Of a DNA stretch of 64,000 nt, positions 26,201 through 38,129 are shown one piece after another. Source of the stretch: Salminus brasiliensis (lineage: Eukaryota > Chordata > Actinopteri > Characiformes > Bryconidae); NCBI RefSeq assembly GCF_030463535.1, contig NC_132881.1, positions 9,780,526 to 9,844,525 of the forward strand, written 5' to 3'. Position 1 is the stretch's first letter; the number at the start of each line of letters is the position of its first letter. Made by a program: the position numbers and the translations under genes. Below the pieces are notes generated by a model that saw only the letters and a program-made list of their open reading frames with translations, did not search any database and had not been told where the DNA came from.

Positions 26201-27308
26201 ATAATTGTTGATTAAAAGTGTGTTGAGTTGTTTTCCTCTGTTCTGTGTTACAGTGAGAGCTGTTATCTGTATAAAAATGATGAATCATTTATAAATGACA
26301 ATTTTGAACAGTTTCATATAGACCCATTGTTTTGAACTCCAAAGCGTCTGAACAAAAGACATCTACAATACGAGAGGGTCTCTGGTAATTCTTGTTCCTC
26401 CAGCAGCAGCAGCAGAGTCACTGGGTCAAACGAAACGAGCCTCGTCATTTCTTTTATGATTGATACAGTCAGTTACAGATTCTGGCCGCTAGACGGCGAC
26501 AAAGCGCCAATTACACGGGTGTTACTCCAGTAAGGGCAGACATATGTTTGTCGTAGCATCTCTGTTTCTGGTAAACGTGTTATTTATAACTGTATATTCA
26601 GTGCCAGCATTTAATAATTTATAATTATAATTTAATAATTTAATAATGTTATCTGGTGGTGTCCAGCACTTTTCTGATACAATCAACGAAAAAAATCACC
26701 AATTTAATTTAATTTAATTTAATTTAATTACATTTAATTAAATTTAATTTAAAAACATATGTTAAAAGCCACCACTGTTAACACTTTTAAATTCATGTAA
26801 AATCATTGATTGAATAATTCAATATCAGTATAATTTAAAAATGTTAAAAATGATAAACGCTGTGAGGGGAAAATACAGCGCTGATGTAATGTGGTTAAGT
26901 GACCAGCAGATGGCAAATATCCAGTTTAATATCAGACTGAGTTAAACCTGTGTTAAAAGACCAGCAGCTGGAAAGCTCCAGTAGAAATCCTGATTTAATG
27001 ATCATATAAATGATCAGGACAGACGAAGAGGTTCGTTAAGCAGGGTGACCAGACGCCCTCTTTTTACCGGACATGTTCTCTTTTTGGGATGTGAAAAATG
27101 TGTGCGCATTTATTTCACATCTGTGTCTCTTTCTACAGTCACTACTCAGTCTGTGTGCGGATTTATACACTGGAGTTTAATATTAGAGAACAACACACAA
27201 TTTCCTAAAGGTCAAGGTCAGGAGTGAGCAGTATTTTAAACATACTTCATGAGTTGCATATATTCTAATGCACAGTATAAAAACGTAAATGAGGTATTTG
27301 AAAAAGAA
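23286..27308. other. AT-rich intergenic DNA, no gene seen
   Basis: Only short spurious reading frames occur. Simple-sequence tracts include an A/T-only stretch of ATAT and TATAATA motifs at about 23940-24065, an 11-base G run at 25605-25615, and (AATTT)n at 26701-26750. No tRNA-like folds, domains or conserved splice patterns were recognised. The segment may hold old transposon remains that I cannot name. Confidence 0.6.
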
Positions 27309-28650
27309 CACTGATCAAAATTAGAGAACACTCTCAGACACCTGCAAATTGTTGGTGTTAATCTGGCACGTGGTGCTAATTTCCTTAATTATCTGACAAA
27401 CCCTATTTAACTGGCAGCATAACTTTCCTGTTTTCACTGACTTGAGATGGAAAGCCGTTCCGACTGAAACCCTCCGTCAGCAGGTTGTCAAGATGAAGGC
27501 CAAAAGGGTGACCCTATCAGCCATAGCAAGAGAAGTTGGTCGTTCCAAGTCTGTGATTTCTAGAATACTGCATCTTTACAACACCACAAACTCATTCAAG
27601 TCCCCCAAGAAGGCTGGTCGTCCACGAAAGACAAATGCAAGAGAGGACAGGATCATGCGGAGAATCTCCATGGGCAATCGGTTCAACACTGCAGCTGGAA
27701 TTGCTCACCAGTTCAACGTTTACAAGCATTTGGACTGAAATCCCACTCTGCAGTGACCAAACCTCTCATTAGCAGAAAGAATCAAAAGGCTAGATTAACC
27801 TTTGCTGAGGAGCATGTTGTGTGGACAGAGGAAAAGTGTTCCAGATTTCACTTTAGTGATGAAAGCAAGTTTCATTTATTTGGGTCTGATAGGAAACCGT
27901 CGACAAGCTGGGGAAAGACTGAACCCAAAGTGTGTAAAGAAGTCAGTAAAAGGTGGAGGAGGAAATGTCATGGGTTGGGGAATGTTTTCAGCAGCAGGAG
28001 TTGGGCCTCTCATACAGCAGAGTGAATGCAAGTGTGTATCAGAACCTTCTTCAACAACACGTGGTTCCTTCCTTGCATTTGTCACTCAGTCAGCCAGCAA
28101 TTTTCATGCATGACAATGCCCCCTGTCACACAGCAAAACGGGTAAAGCAGTTCCTTGAAACTGAAAACATTGAAACAATGAAATGACCAGCTCAGAATCC
28201 TGATCTAAACCCAATAGAAAACATCTGGAAAATCCTTGGTGATAAAGTTATGGCCAAGAAACCAAACTGTGGAAGAAACTGCATGAAGAGTGGACCAAAA
28301 TCACACCAGAGCAGTGTGAGAGACTAGTGATGTCCTGTGGCCGCAGATGTGCTGAAGTCATTCAAAGCACATGCCTGTACACTTCCTACTGACTGATGAC
28401 TGTTGTAACCTTCAGAAAATGTAGTTGTAATCTTTCTCTGTGCTATAGTCATTGCTGTTCTCTAATTTTGATTATTGTGTTTTTTGTGAAATAAAGATTT
28501 GTTGTTGAATACTTTGGTTATTTTGTTAAACACTGTTTTGTTAAACACTCACAAGGATTTGAAATCCTTCAAATGTTGACCAATGAAGATTGCATTATTT
28601 CTGCAAAAATCAAGTGTTCATACATTGTTCTCTAATTTTGATTTCCAGTG
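27309..28650 (+). mobile_element. Tc1-like DNA transposon, inactivated
   Basis: Bounded by inverted repeats: CACTGATCAAAATTAGAGAAC at the left (27309-27330) and the complement of TTCTCTAATTTTGATTTCCA at the right (28626-28650), with an extra inner copy at 28456-28472. The transposase frame is broken. The left part (27442-27738) has the paired helix-turn-helix DNA-binding region (TLSAIAREVGRSKSVISRIL, then GRPRKT). Later pieces in other frames carry WTEEKCSRFHFSDESKF, a GGGNVMGWGMF element, MHDNAPCHTAKRV and QNPDLNPIENIW, which are the DDE/D catalytic-domain landmarks of the Tc1 family. An AATAAA lies at 28490. Cut-and-paste transposition by this copy is not possible. Confidence 0.93.
27442..28390 (+). 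pseudogene. Tc1-like transposase, frameshifted
   Basis: The N-terminal 98 residues are open (start at 27442), then the frame is lost near 27738. Homology resumes in other frames at 27753-28025, 27953-28186 and on to about 28390. The catalytic Asp positions can be seen as FHFSDESKF (first) and FMHDNAPCH (second), and the third acidic position lies in NPDLNPIENIW. A TGA just before the third block is another break. Full-length members are near 340 residues; no piece here reaches a third of that. Confidence 0.9.
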
Positions 28651-29188
28651 TACAGCTTTAAACACGCCTGTTGAAGCCCCGCCTTCTCACCGACAAGATT
28701 AGTCTACATGTACAGGGGTCTACAGCAACCATTGGTCAAACTGCTTCTCACCACAGTAGATTGGCCACAGCCTAAAACACAAATGTAAATAAACACAAAT
28801 GAGCTTGTCTGTATCTGAGTTTTTTATTTTATTTAGGAATTTGTTTATATATTTTACATTGACATGAATCTGAAAAACTTAAGTAAACAGTGGTAAAAGT
28901 AAAACTTTGTTTTTAATTATTTTACTTGACACTCAAGTTGGACTGAAAGGAGATGATTTGGCCCTGTAAGCAGAGTAAGGCTATTTATTAGTTTTGTTAA
29001 ATGAGTAAATGTACGTGCTTTAATGTTCATAAACAAACTTGCTTGAGATATTAAACATTACATATTAATGTCCTTCTCTTACTAAAATGACACTCAGTGG
29101 AGTAATAGTCATACTGTTTAGTAATGACAAACACTTCAATTAAAATAAAACCTTTATTCATTTTTAAGCTTCTCAGGCTGCAGCAGAT

Positions 29189-29290
29189 TAGGGCTGCAAC
29201 AAACAACTATTTTTACAATCGAATAATCTGACAATTATTGAAATAAATAACTGATTTAGCTTGAGGTAGTTTAAGGTATTTGCTAAGTAA
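29189..29290. repeat. hAT-type terminal fragment
   Basis: Text starting TAGGGCTGCAACAAAC matches the left terminus of the complete element at 30185. No matching right end or target duplication was found, so this is probably a truncated copy. Confidence 0.4.
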
Positions 29291-29689
29291 CAATTAAGTT
29301 CATAAAAAATGTATAACTTAGTCAGAAATTTACTGTGTTAATGAATTACGCTGCTAATATAAAGGTTATATAATATAAAAGATTAATAAAACTCCAATAC
29401 CTTTTCTCTTTTAAATTTTAAACCCAAGGATTTGTAATGTAGCAGCAATAAAATATAACAAAAATAGATCAGTTTTCCCTTAATCAGTTTTCATATACAT
29501 TTTTGGATGAACAACAAAATAAAAGTGGAAGTGGGAATTAATGTAAGACAGTAATTTTCTCAGTCAAAAAGTATTTTATGTTGCAGATTCGTTTGTATTA
29601 GTCACTTTTATTTTGTGGGGTCTGGCCAGAGCCACAAAGTAGTCGAGAGACTTTAGCTCGTTACCGGAGAGCGGGACTTAATCTGTAAG

Positions 29690-30184
29690 CAGCAACCTGA
29701 TTGGTTGTTTTTGTTGAAGGGCGGGACATAAAGTAGCTGAAAGCATTGTTTAGAAGGGGTGTCCACAAATATTTGGACTTAGACACTGCTTAATTTACCA
29801 GCCTAGGACTGGAGGACTGGAGAGTGATCCATATTGAGGCCATGGAACAGCAGGGAGGCTCTCCACCAATGAAGCTCGTCTCTGGGACTGAATCAGGAGC
29901 AGTGGGTGTTCAGAAGGCAGTCTGAATCAAGAAGCACAACAAGAAGATTCAGAACCTGATTTCTGAACATCTTCAGTTGAGTCATGTATGATTGTTCCTG
30001 ATCTGTTTCTTCAACTAGTTGTTTTTGGACCTAAATCTACATCTACAGAGGAGCTTCCATCTACTACCTCTGCTCTGAAGGAGGAGTATATTAAATGAGG
30101 GAGGATCATAGATGAAGGGTTTCTAGGTTGAGCTGGTGTGTGGTTTACCTGCTGAGGAGTACTGATAGACGTGGAGATGCAGAC
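29690..30184 (-). pseudogene. paralogous gene-fragment block 1
   Basis: A minus-strand segment sharing long stretches with blocks at 33.5-33.9, 34.8-35.2, 39.2-39.5 and 40.1-40.5 kb: the CACAACAAGAAGATTCAGAACC acceptor region, GACTGAATCAGGAGCAGTGG, and the GAGGGAGGATCATAG element. It continues after the hAT insert (30989-31090), where an exon-like part carries the complement of a TTTCAG acceptor. Stops and gaps prevent coding. I do not recognise the parent gene. Confidence 0.55.
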
Positions 30185-30988
30185 TAGGGCTGCAACTAAC
30201 GATTATTTTAATAATCAATTAATCTGTCGAAAAAAAATACATTTCCATGTCTTTATTTAAAAATAGAACATTGAATAACAGAGCAAATAAGTGTGTACAA
30301 TAATTCAATAATAATAGATTACATTATTAAATAAATTAAATAAATTAAAAATAAAATAAATGAAATAATAAAGAAAAATAAGTGCATTGCTGATGCAAAC
30401 ACTGCACTGTATTGGAGTGAGGAGTGAGACAGGATGAATTGCCTTTAGTTTGTATGTCTTTTATAAAGCACATTTAAACACTGCTTAAGCGAATTACACA
30501 GATAATAAAAGTAACACACACACACACTTACACACTCTATCATTGTCATTGTCCAGTTAAGCAAAAAACAGCATGTGCCGTGTTACACCGGTTCACATAG
30601 TGTGAGTGCACCGTTATGTTTCCTCACTTCAAAACAGAACTAACTGGGGTTATTGTAGTGACTGTGCTCCCACATTGGTGAGGATTTAAGCTGAACTTCT
30701 GTTCTGCGTCATTCATGTTTAATTTTTTGGAATTTTTTTACTTCTTGATGTTAAATTTATTTTAAAGATTACGCCTCCGCTCTGACTCGCTTCGCTCATC
30801 TCCCTCTTATTTATAAATTTTTTCCAGAGTAGACAAAGCGCCACAGGTAACGTAAGCGGAGATGAGCTGATATGACAAGGCGAGTAACACATACATCGTG
30901 CGACACAACAAATCCATAATGAAATTCGTTGCCAACACTTTTAACAATCGATTATTATCAATTTTATAGATTCAGTGTAGCAGCTCTA
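30185..30988. mobile_element. non-autonomous hAT-type element with 8-bp target duplication
   Basis: Starts TAGGGCTGCAAC and ends GCAGCTCTA, which are imperfect inverted repeats, and is flanked on both sides by ATGCAGAC (30177-30184 and 30989-30996). Eight-base duplications are the signature of the hAT superfamily. The 804-bp interior is AT-rich with no transposase frame, so it would move only with an enzyme supplied elsewhere. It splits paralogous gene-fragment block 1. Confidence 0.85.
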
Positions 30989-31511
30989 ATGCAGACATTT
31001 CCTCCAAGTCAGCCGTTTTGTAGATACTAGTGTCCTTCTGAAGCCGTACTGGTCTGCAGAGGAATGATTCCTTGAATTCTGAAACTAAAATACGAATGTT
31101 TAATTATTATTATTAATTATTTTGCACAGTTTAAAATATTACTATTTTTTACATATAAATTTACCATTTCTGTACAAGATGTTAAGGTTGTATAGAGGCC
31201 AAACCTTAATCCACTGCATTCAACCGATACTCACTTCGTAATCAATGCTAAACGAGTCTGCTTTCACTAAAGCTTTCTCTTCTTTTAAGCATATCATGAG
31301 TTTTAACTCTTTAAACAGTTTAAGAACTAGAGCTCAAGCTGTACGCACCTCTCCTCTGCCGTGCCGCAGAAGACTGGTGTTCTGCCGATTTCTACCCATC
31401 CAAATGTGATCTGTGCAAGCGCGGACCCACAACCCACCAACAAACGCTTTCATGTGTTTTTTTTTTTTTATGATAAATCTGTTTTTCTCACGTGCAAAAT
31501 ACAATCTCAGC

Positions 31512-32110
31512 AGACATGTAGAAAGTACTAGAGACCCAGACTTGAGTAAAAGTACAAGTGCTCTATCAAAAAAGTGACTTGAGTAGAAGTAGAAGTGTCT
31601 TTAAGCTCCAGACTTAAGTGGAAGTACTTAAGTATTGCATGTAGTTACTTAAGTACTGAAAGTAAAAGTACTGTATTGTGTTCTGTAGTTCTTACAGAAA
31701 GCAGTCAAAAGTCTGAGTATCAGTGTTTCTATTATTTCAAATGCTCAGACTTAAGTACTGTCACAGTTCCTCTGGCTGTAGTAGAAGGACAGAACTGTAG
31801 AAGACGAAGTTCATGAACATGAACCATTCGGCCACATACGAGTATTTGAAGGTGGGGAAGGTGGTGTTTCTTCTAGTGGTTCTTCCATCTCGGAATAAAC
31901 TACAGAGCTCTAGCGTTAGTGTCCTCACTGCAGCTGCAGCACATAAACATCTAACGGAGTAAAAGTATTAAACTCATCCAAAATATGTAGTGAAGTAAAA
32001 GTGGAAGTAGGAGATAAAATAATCCTCCAGTAGATACAGATACAGTATTTTAGTACTTAAGTACAGTACTGAAGTAGTTCTACTTCATTACTATATATCT
32101 CTGAATCTGA
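31512..32110. repeat. acttaagta-rich dispersed repeat
   Basis: Dense recurrence of the palindrome-like ACTTAAGTA and of AAGTA(C/G)AAGT motifs, on both strands, over about 600 bp (for example 31555-31680 and 31980-32085). The pattern is typical of an interspersed fish repeat whose ends are themselves rich in inverted copies. No coding capacity. Confidence 0.6.
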
Positions 32111-33440
32111 GGATTTACTTGGGTGTTAATATATATAAATATATAAAAATGATTTCTTATTACCTCTATTAGCTTATATTTACACTGACATGGTGATTTA
32201 CACTCTCCTGCTGGGAGCGTTCTCTCATATAATGATTTTAGTCTATCATCATTTCCTACTTACTGGTGTATTTAGGCAGCTTTATCTGTAAATATACACT
32301 ATGGTAACATTGACAGAAAACGTGATCCATGCACAAACCGTTCCTGGTTAGTGCGAGAAACATGAGTGATGACATCAACTAATTTTTTTTATTTAACTAA
32401 ATTTAAAACTAATCTTAGTTGTTGCACCCAGACCTTGCAGAATAGTGTAAAATAGTGTGTATTTATGTGTATAGATTCTGGATTTGAATTTGTGTATCAT
32501 ATACTATATAATAAAAGTCACTTGACTTGATTTAGGTAAGCAGCCACTGAATCTGGATCATGATAATATTGTTAATGGTGATAATTCTGCAGATGAGGAT
32601 CATTTGTCAGCCTGATAATGTCTCTGTCTGTCTGTCTGTCAGTCAGTACACACAGTGGCGGGGAAGGTGCAGGGACCCTGTCAACAGATCAGTGAAATGT
32701 GAGTACACACACACACACAGACTAGCTTTCATCCAGCGTACCATCATCACCATCTCAGTGTATGTTCAACAGGGTAAAGTTAGTTAAAGGTTTTGGATTG
32801 GAATTAGGTTTATGAGTAGTGTTATGCTTTATTTTATAGGTGTTTGAGGTGTAGGATAAGTGAGACTCATGCACTACATGGACAGATGTATTGGGACACC
32901 TGCTCATTCATTCTTGATGCTGTTTTATTGGATTGACTGTCTCTAGTGTCTAGGGAAGGCTGGAGACAGCTTACTAGATTTTGGAGCATTGCTGTGAGGA
33001 TTTGATTGCATTCACCAAGAAGAGCATTGGTAAGGTCAGGATGTTAAATAATCACCACCCCAACTTATTCCAAAAATATTGGATGAAACACCATTAATCA
33101 CTCCAGAGAATGTGTTTGAGCTGTGGCGCAGTGGAACATTCCACAGTTCCACTGTGCCACAGCTCAATACTGGGGGGCTTTATACACCTCTGCCCCACGA
33201 CTGGCATTAGGCAGCATGGTGCCAATAGATGAATGCTCCAGAGAGTCCTATTCTGTTGGCACTACTTCTCTACAAAGACTAAAGTGTGTGCATTTGCATA
33301 TATGTGCAATGGGTGCAATTTAAAGTAGCTGAATGCATTTATTAGAAGGGGTGTCCACAAACATTTGGGCATATAGTGTGGGTTAAGTGAAAGGGTTTGC
33401 AAGTAGTTTTAGACAACCCAAATTTTACAAATATTTTTAC
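32111..33440. other. non-coding interval with old duplicate sequence
   Basis: No gene recognised. Stretches near 32140-32290 and 32500-32640 resemble 37290-37400 and 39000-39190, which suggests an old duplication. It has (TCTG)n at 32618-32642 and (AC)n near 32704-32720. The phrase TTAGAAGGGGTGTCCACAAAC at 33344 recurs near 29751, 34352 and 40032 and looks like the tail of a dispersed element. Confidence 0.5.
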
Positions 33441-33449
33441 AGTAAAATG

Positions 33450-33960
33450 TTACAATATCTGCAGTTTATTGAACAATTCTACATGCAGCTCATGATTAAA
33501 CATGAGAGAAAAAGTACATTTATTTACAAGAGAAGTGATCATTAAAGTGCAGTGGTTGAATGCAGCACCACAGTCTTCACCTCTTCTTCTTGTCCTGCTC
33601 AGGCATCCACTTGCGTGTTCCAGAGGGTGACCTGAAGACCTAAGTGATGCGGACCTAAATTTCCACACTTAATTAGTGTTGGACAGCGGACCTCCTCTTA
33701 CAGACACTGCTAGATTTTTTTGGCCCAGCTGCAGACTGTAGGACTGGAGATGTCCTACCACATTCTGGTAGTCCCTCACACTGAGGTCATGGACCAGCCC
33801 GTCCGGGGGGCAGCCCGTCTCTGTGACTGAATCAGGAGCAGTAGGTGGTCGGCAGGCAGTCTGAATCAAGAAGCACAACAAGAAGATTCAGAACCTGATT
33901 ATTGAACATCTTCAGTTGAGTCATGTATGATTTTTCCTGATCTGTTTCTTAAACTGGTTG
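33450..33960 (-). pseudogene. paralogous gene-fragment block 2 (terminal-exon type)
   Basis: On the minus strand an acceptor ending CTTGATTCAG (near 33864) is followed by an open stretch (33669-33881) with PPTAPDSV, GLVHDLSVRDYQNVV and SLQLGQ. A stop and frame change follow, then a basic end near 33590 (complement reads KKKR before TGA). An AATAAA on the minus strand lies near 33461. It aligns with the plus-strand exon at 22299 and with 40110-40480, so it is one copy of a dispersed or duplicated last exon. Function unknown. Confidence 0.6.
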
Positions 33961-34415
33961 CTTTTGGAAGTAAATCTACATCTACCTCTGAAGAAAGAGT
34001 CTGTTCATGACGTCAGTATGGTCCAGCCTGGAGCTCAGCACCTGTATTGGAAATTAGGTACACCAGCACAACCTAGAAACCCTTCATCAATTCTCATTGA
34101 TTTAATAGACTCCTCCTTCAGATTAGAGGTAGTAAAGCTCCTCTGTAGATGTAGATTTAGGTCCTAAAACAACCTGTTTTTGTTGGATGTCTTTAGTGTC
34201 CAGGGAAAAAAGACTCTCTACTAGATTTTGAAGCATTCAGCCACAAGAGCATTAGTGAGGTCAGAATGTTGGATGATGAACACCCCACAGTTCCACAGTT
34301 TGCACATATGTGTCAAAAGTGTGTGCAACATAAAGTAGATGAATGCATTTCTAAGAAGGGGTCTCCACAAACATTTGGACATAAAGTGTAAGTTAACTGA
34401 AACGCTTGGTTTTAG

Positions 34416-34695
34416 GGGCAGCGGTGTCTCAGCGGTTAGAGCGTCTGGCTATCGATAACAGGGTTGTGGGTTCAATTCCTGGGCTTGGGAAGCTGCCAAT
34501 GTTGGGCCCTTGAGCAAGGCCCTTTAACCTCTCTGCTCCCTGGGTCGCTGGAGTTGGCTGCCCACCGCTCGGGGTGTGTGTGTACTCCCTGCCCCTAGAT
34601 CACTAGTGTGTGTGTGTTCACTACCACAGATCGGTTAAATGCGGAGGACACATTTCGCTGTGCAGTGACAAATACATGCACCTTTACCTTTTTCT
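34416..34695 (+). repeat. tRNA-derived SINE
   Basis: Starts GGGGCAGCGGTGTCTCAGCG with an A-box-like stretch and then a B-box (GGGTTCAATTCC, near 34470). A body with TGTTGGGCCCTTGAGCAAGG follows, and the end is pyrimidine-rich (CACCTTTACCTTTTTC). This is the architecture of fish tRNA-derived SINEs, which copy themselves with LINE enzymes. It is single here and shows no clear target duplication. Confidence 0.8.
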
Positions 34696-34759
34696 TTTTT
34701 GGTAGGTCTGAAAGTAGGTTAGTTTTAAACAACTGAAAAGGAGAAATTTGAAAAAGATC

Positions 34760-35225
34760 TTTTTACAATAAAATTTAACAATATCTGCATTTCATTGTAC
34801 AATTCTTCATGCAGCTCATGATTAAACATCTGTTCTGAGAGAAAAAGTACATTTATTTACAAGAGAAGTGATCATTAAAGTGCAGTGGTTGAATGTTCTT
34901 CACCTCATCTACAGAGGAGCTTTACTACCTCTGATCTGAAGGAGGAGTCTATTAAATGAGGGAGGATCATGGTTGAAGGGGTTCTAGGTTGTGCTGGTGT
35001 GTGATTTACCTGCAGACTTACAGACTTGGAGATGCAGCTGTAAGTGTGGACCAGCCTGGAGCTCAACACCTGTATTGAGATCTCTGGAGCTTTGGCCTTA
35101 GAAAGTCTACTTTTTAGCTGCAAGTACTTCAGCCGTCTAGTAGGTACTAGTTTCCTCCTGAGGCCGTACTGACCTGCAGAGGAACGATTCCTCAAATCCT
35201 GAAACTAAAATATGTATATTTAATA
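34760..35225 (-). pseudogene. paralogous gene-fragment block 3 (internal-exon type)
   Basis: On the minus strand a pyrimidine-poor acceptor (TTTTAGTTTCAG, near 35203) opens an exon-like stretch that is open for 96 codons (34905-35195). It includes the basic run RRKLVPTRRLKYLQLKSRLS, and a donor-like CTGCAG|GTAAAT lies near 35010. The same exon start (complement of CGATTCCTCAAATCCTGAAAC) occurs at 31070 and 39500. The downstream half duplicates the 3' flank of block 2 (ATGCAGCTCATGATTAAACAT). I do not recognise the protein. Confidence 0.5.
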
Positions 35226-35599
35226 ATTACACACAGTAACAATAATTAGTCTAATTTAATAAAAATACACCTCAGAAGTTAAATGTACCATTTCTGTAGG
35301 AAATAAATCTTGCTGTTGTTAAAACAACCCTTGAGGAGCAGATCTGTGATACTCATCACACTGGTTCCTACAACAGCTTGCACTGCTAATGACAGAAAGA
35401 ACAGAAAAGCCAGAGGAAGCTGAAGGTGTGGAAGGCGATGCCAAGGCCCAGCTCATTTGTGTGACTACTTGATTTCAGATCCCCTGAGGTGGTGTACTGA
35501 AGCTAAATTACACACATTCAGTCACTGTCCAATTACTTATGACCCTGATTGTATTTAAATCAGCCCAACTAACAATTTTAAGCTCTAATGTTTATCTAA

Positions 35600-35975
35600 T
35601 GTTGGTCTTGTCCATGGTTAGGTTTGGAGTCTGACTGTTTGAGGCTGTGGACAGGTGTCTTTTATACAGATAACAAGGTCAAACAGGTGGCATTAATACA
35701 GGTAACAGGTGGAGGACAGAATAGCTTCCTAAAGAAGAAGTTACAGGCCTGTGAGAGCCAGAAATCTTGCTTGTTTGTGGGTGACCAAATACTTATTTTC
35801 CAACATAATTTACAAATAAATTCTTTAAAAATTCTACCATCTGATTTCCTGGATTTGTTTTCCTCATTGTCCTCCCTTGTCTTTCATAGTTTCACACACC
35901 TCTTATTGTTCTAAGTAGGAGAACTTGCACAATCAGTGGCTGACTAAATACTTTTTTTTGTCTCACTATAAATGA
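35600..35975 (+). mobile_element. Tc1/mariner remnant (3' part)
   Basis: Contains GTGACCAAATACTTATTTTC and an end reading TGGCTGACTAAATACTTTTT then TCTCACTATA, which I recall as the 3' portion and terminus of a common fish Tc1-type family. No transposase frame of useful length remains. Confidence 0.6.
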
Positions 35976-36048
35976 TTATTAAATACAACAAATGAAAATC
36001 AAAATAAATGAACTAAAATAAAGAATGACGTTCACCTGTTAATGTTAT

Positions 36049-36713
36049 TGTCATGGCGTGTACGGCCAGACCTGAAGGGATGAACACTCGCAGAAATGGA
36101 AATCGAAGCAAGATACTTTATTAACCAAATACAAAACAATGGGATCCAAAAAGCAAAGTGCAGCAACATGGGCAAAACCATGAACAGAACCAAAACGCAA
36201 CAAGTCAGATGGCAAACAAAACAAACCTGGGACTGGGAGGAGCAGGGAGCTAAACGAGAGTGAAACGAGGGGGAAAACTAAAGGGGTATAAACACAAAGC
36301 CACAAACCTCGCTTGGGCAGAGAGGGGAGATACTAAGGACAGAGCCGAGCTCTGTGTACAAACAAAGGTAGCGGGGGAACCAGCTGCCAGACCAGAAAGC
36401 AAGGCCAACCTAACCTGAACCTGTAGAGTACTGCCTAGAACTTGGTTCACCATGGAACCTGAGCAGGAAGCGAACGTACCTGGCTTGCCTCCGAGTCGGA
36501 CAGAGAATCTCTCCTAAACATGGGCCGCAAAACTAGAGCTGACCTGAACACGGCGGTAACGTGTGAGGAATCCCAGAGCGTCACAGGGATTCCAGTAGAG
36601 TCAATTCACGGCAGTGAACAAAGGGAACTACGCTCCTTTAGTACTCCCAGTCCCAGGTGAAACACATGAACAATGAATCAACACAAATGAACAGAAACGA
36701 ACAGGAAGTCCTT
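36049..36713 (-). repeat. LTR-like repeat
   Basis: On the minus strand this stretch ends GCCATGACA (plus start TGTCATGGCG at 36049). It carries TTAATAAAG about 80 nt before that end and has a TATAC-like stretch mid-way, an arrangement like an LTR with a poly(A) signal. It begins near AGGACTTCCTGTTCG at the other side. No internal retroviral genes and no clear target duplication were found, so a solo LTR or another retroposon are both possible. Confidence 0.4.
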
Positions 36714-38129
36714 ATTATTATTACTATTATTATTTAATATCTTTTAATTATAATAATATTATTTTTGAACATCCAGTGAACAGTTTAAACTCACCTGGCA
36801 TATCGAGAATCTCTACACCCAACTGAATGACGTGTGGAAGAAACGCCATCTAGCGATCATTATATGTCAGTAACAGCTTCCTTGTATAAATATAAAGTGG
36901 TATGAGGAGTTTAATTGAACCCTACGCCACTGTTTCCTTAAACTAGAAGCTGAGTGAATATTTACTGCTGGAAGGTCTAATTTACACTGGAGAGTGATAT
37001 CATTTTTCTTTATGCTTTAAAAATTAAATTCTTTAGAAATTTTTATTCAGTTTTTATTACACACTGTGCTGTAATGGCTCCCGCAAGCTTAAGACTCTCC
37101 ACAGGGGGTGCCATTAGTGCACAACTAGCTCTGTTTGAGTCGATTCTGCGCATGCGTGGACCAATTATTTTTACAGTTTTCATGTGTTTTTCATGATAAT
37201 TCTGTTTTTCTCGTTGCTTCTCTGCTTACCGTTAATATTTGCTAGAGTGAAAAAGTGTAAACTGTGATTAAAAAAATAAAAGTAATAAAAAACGATTTCT
37301 TGTCACTAACACTATATCTCTCATATACGTCTGCTGGGAGCATTCTCTGATATGATGCTTTTAGCCTGTAGAAATATCCCACCTACTGGTTCATTTAGGC
37401 ACATTTACCTTCATAAAGAAACACATGGCTGCACAACTCGACCGGACCGCCATCGTCTGCATAGCAATTATCAAACAGGTACAAACTACATCCTCTCCTT
37501 ATTAGAAGTACTTGAGCAGCTTTGGTGTAGAGATGGTTATTGAGAAGCTTTTCAGAGTATTAACACAGTTCAGTGCTGTTGAAGCATTTGACTCCTGACT
37601 CCATGCTGCCATCTAGCGTCTAGTTTCATTTCCTACAATGACTGTTTCTGTCCTTTAATACAACGTAAATGTCAATTTGATATTTTCTAAATTAAATTAA
37701 TATACCACTGATATAATTCTCATTCTTATTAACAACCGATAAAGATAATAAAATAAACTTTATTTTACCTAAAAATGTCTCTCTCTTTTTTCTTTTTTTA
37801 CACACTTTCACACACTCTGGAAAGTGGGCGTCAGAGTGACTGCATTCAACCCATATTCACTTCCTAATCAATGCTAAACGAGTCTGTGTGTGTCTGTTGG
37901 GATTGTTGGGCCCTCATCTGTTTAGACGCATGCTATCCTAATTGCTGCTGCCCTAACATTGCATTTAAACCACTCCCATTTGTTCAGAGGTGAAATTTCC
38001 AGTAGTGAAATATCTTCAATTAAGTAAAAGGTTACTATTAAATTTCCAAATTGAATTCAAAGGTGATTTATATTTGTTCCCAAGAGAGGAACAAGGTAAC
38101 TGAACAGTGATCAGTTAAAGGAGATGCTG
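36714..38129. other. non-coding interval
   Basis: No gene recognised. It contains an (ATT)n-type tract at 36713-36735 and sequence at 37290-37400 and 37840-37890 that resembles 32140-32290 and 31200-31260, consistent with an old duplication of the locus. Confidence 0.45.

Noticed and set aside
27442-28186. Active Tc1 transposase
   Set aside because: The frame is broken at least twice and there is a stop before the last catalytic block.
32620-32700. Host exon between a TCTG-rich acceptor and a GTGAGT donor
   Set aside because: The flanking text is duplicated at 39.1 kb without that exon, and no protein similarity is recognisable.
34416-34490. A tRNA gene at the SINE head
   Set aside because: It has A- and B-box-like text but no sound cloverleaf, and is followed by a SINE body and tail.
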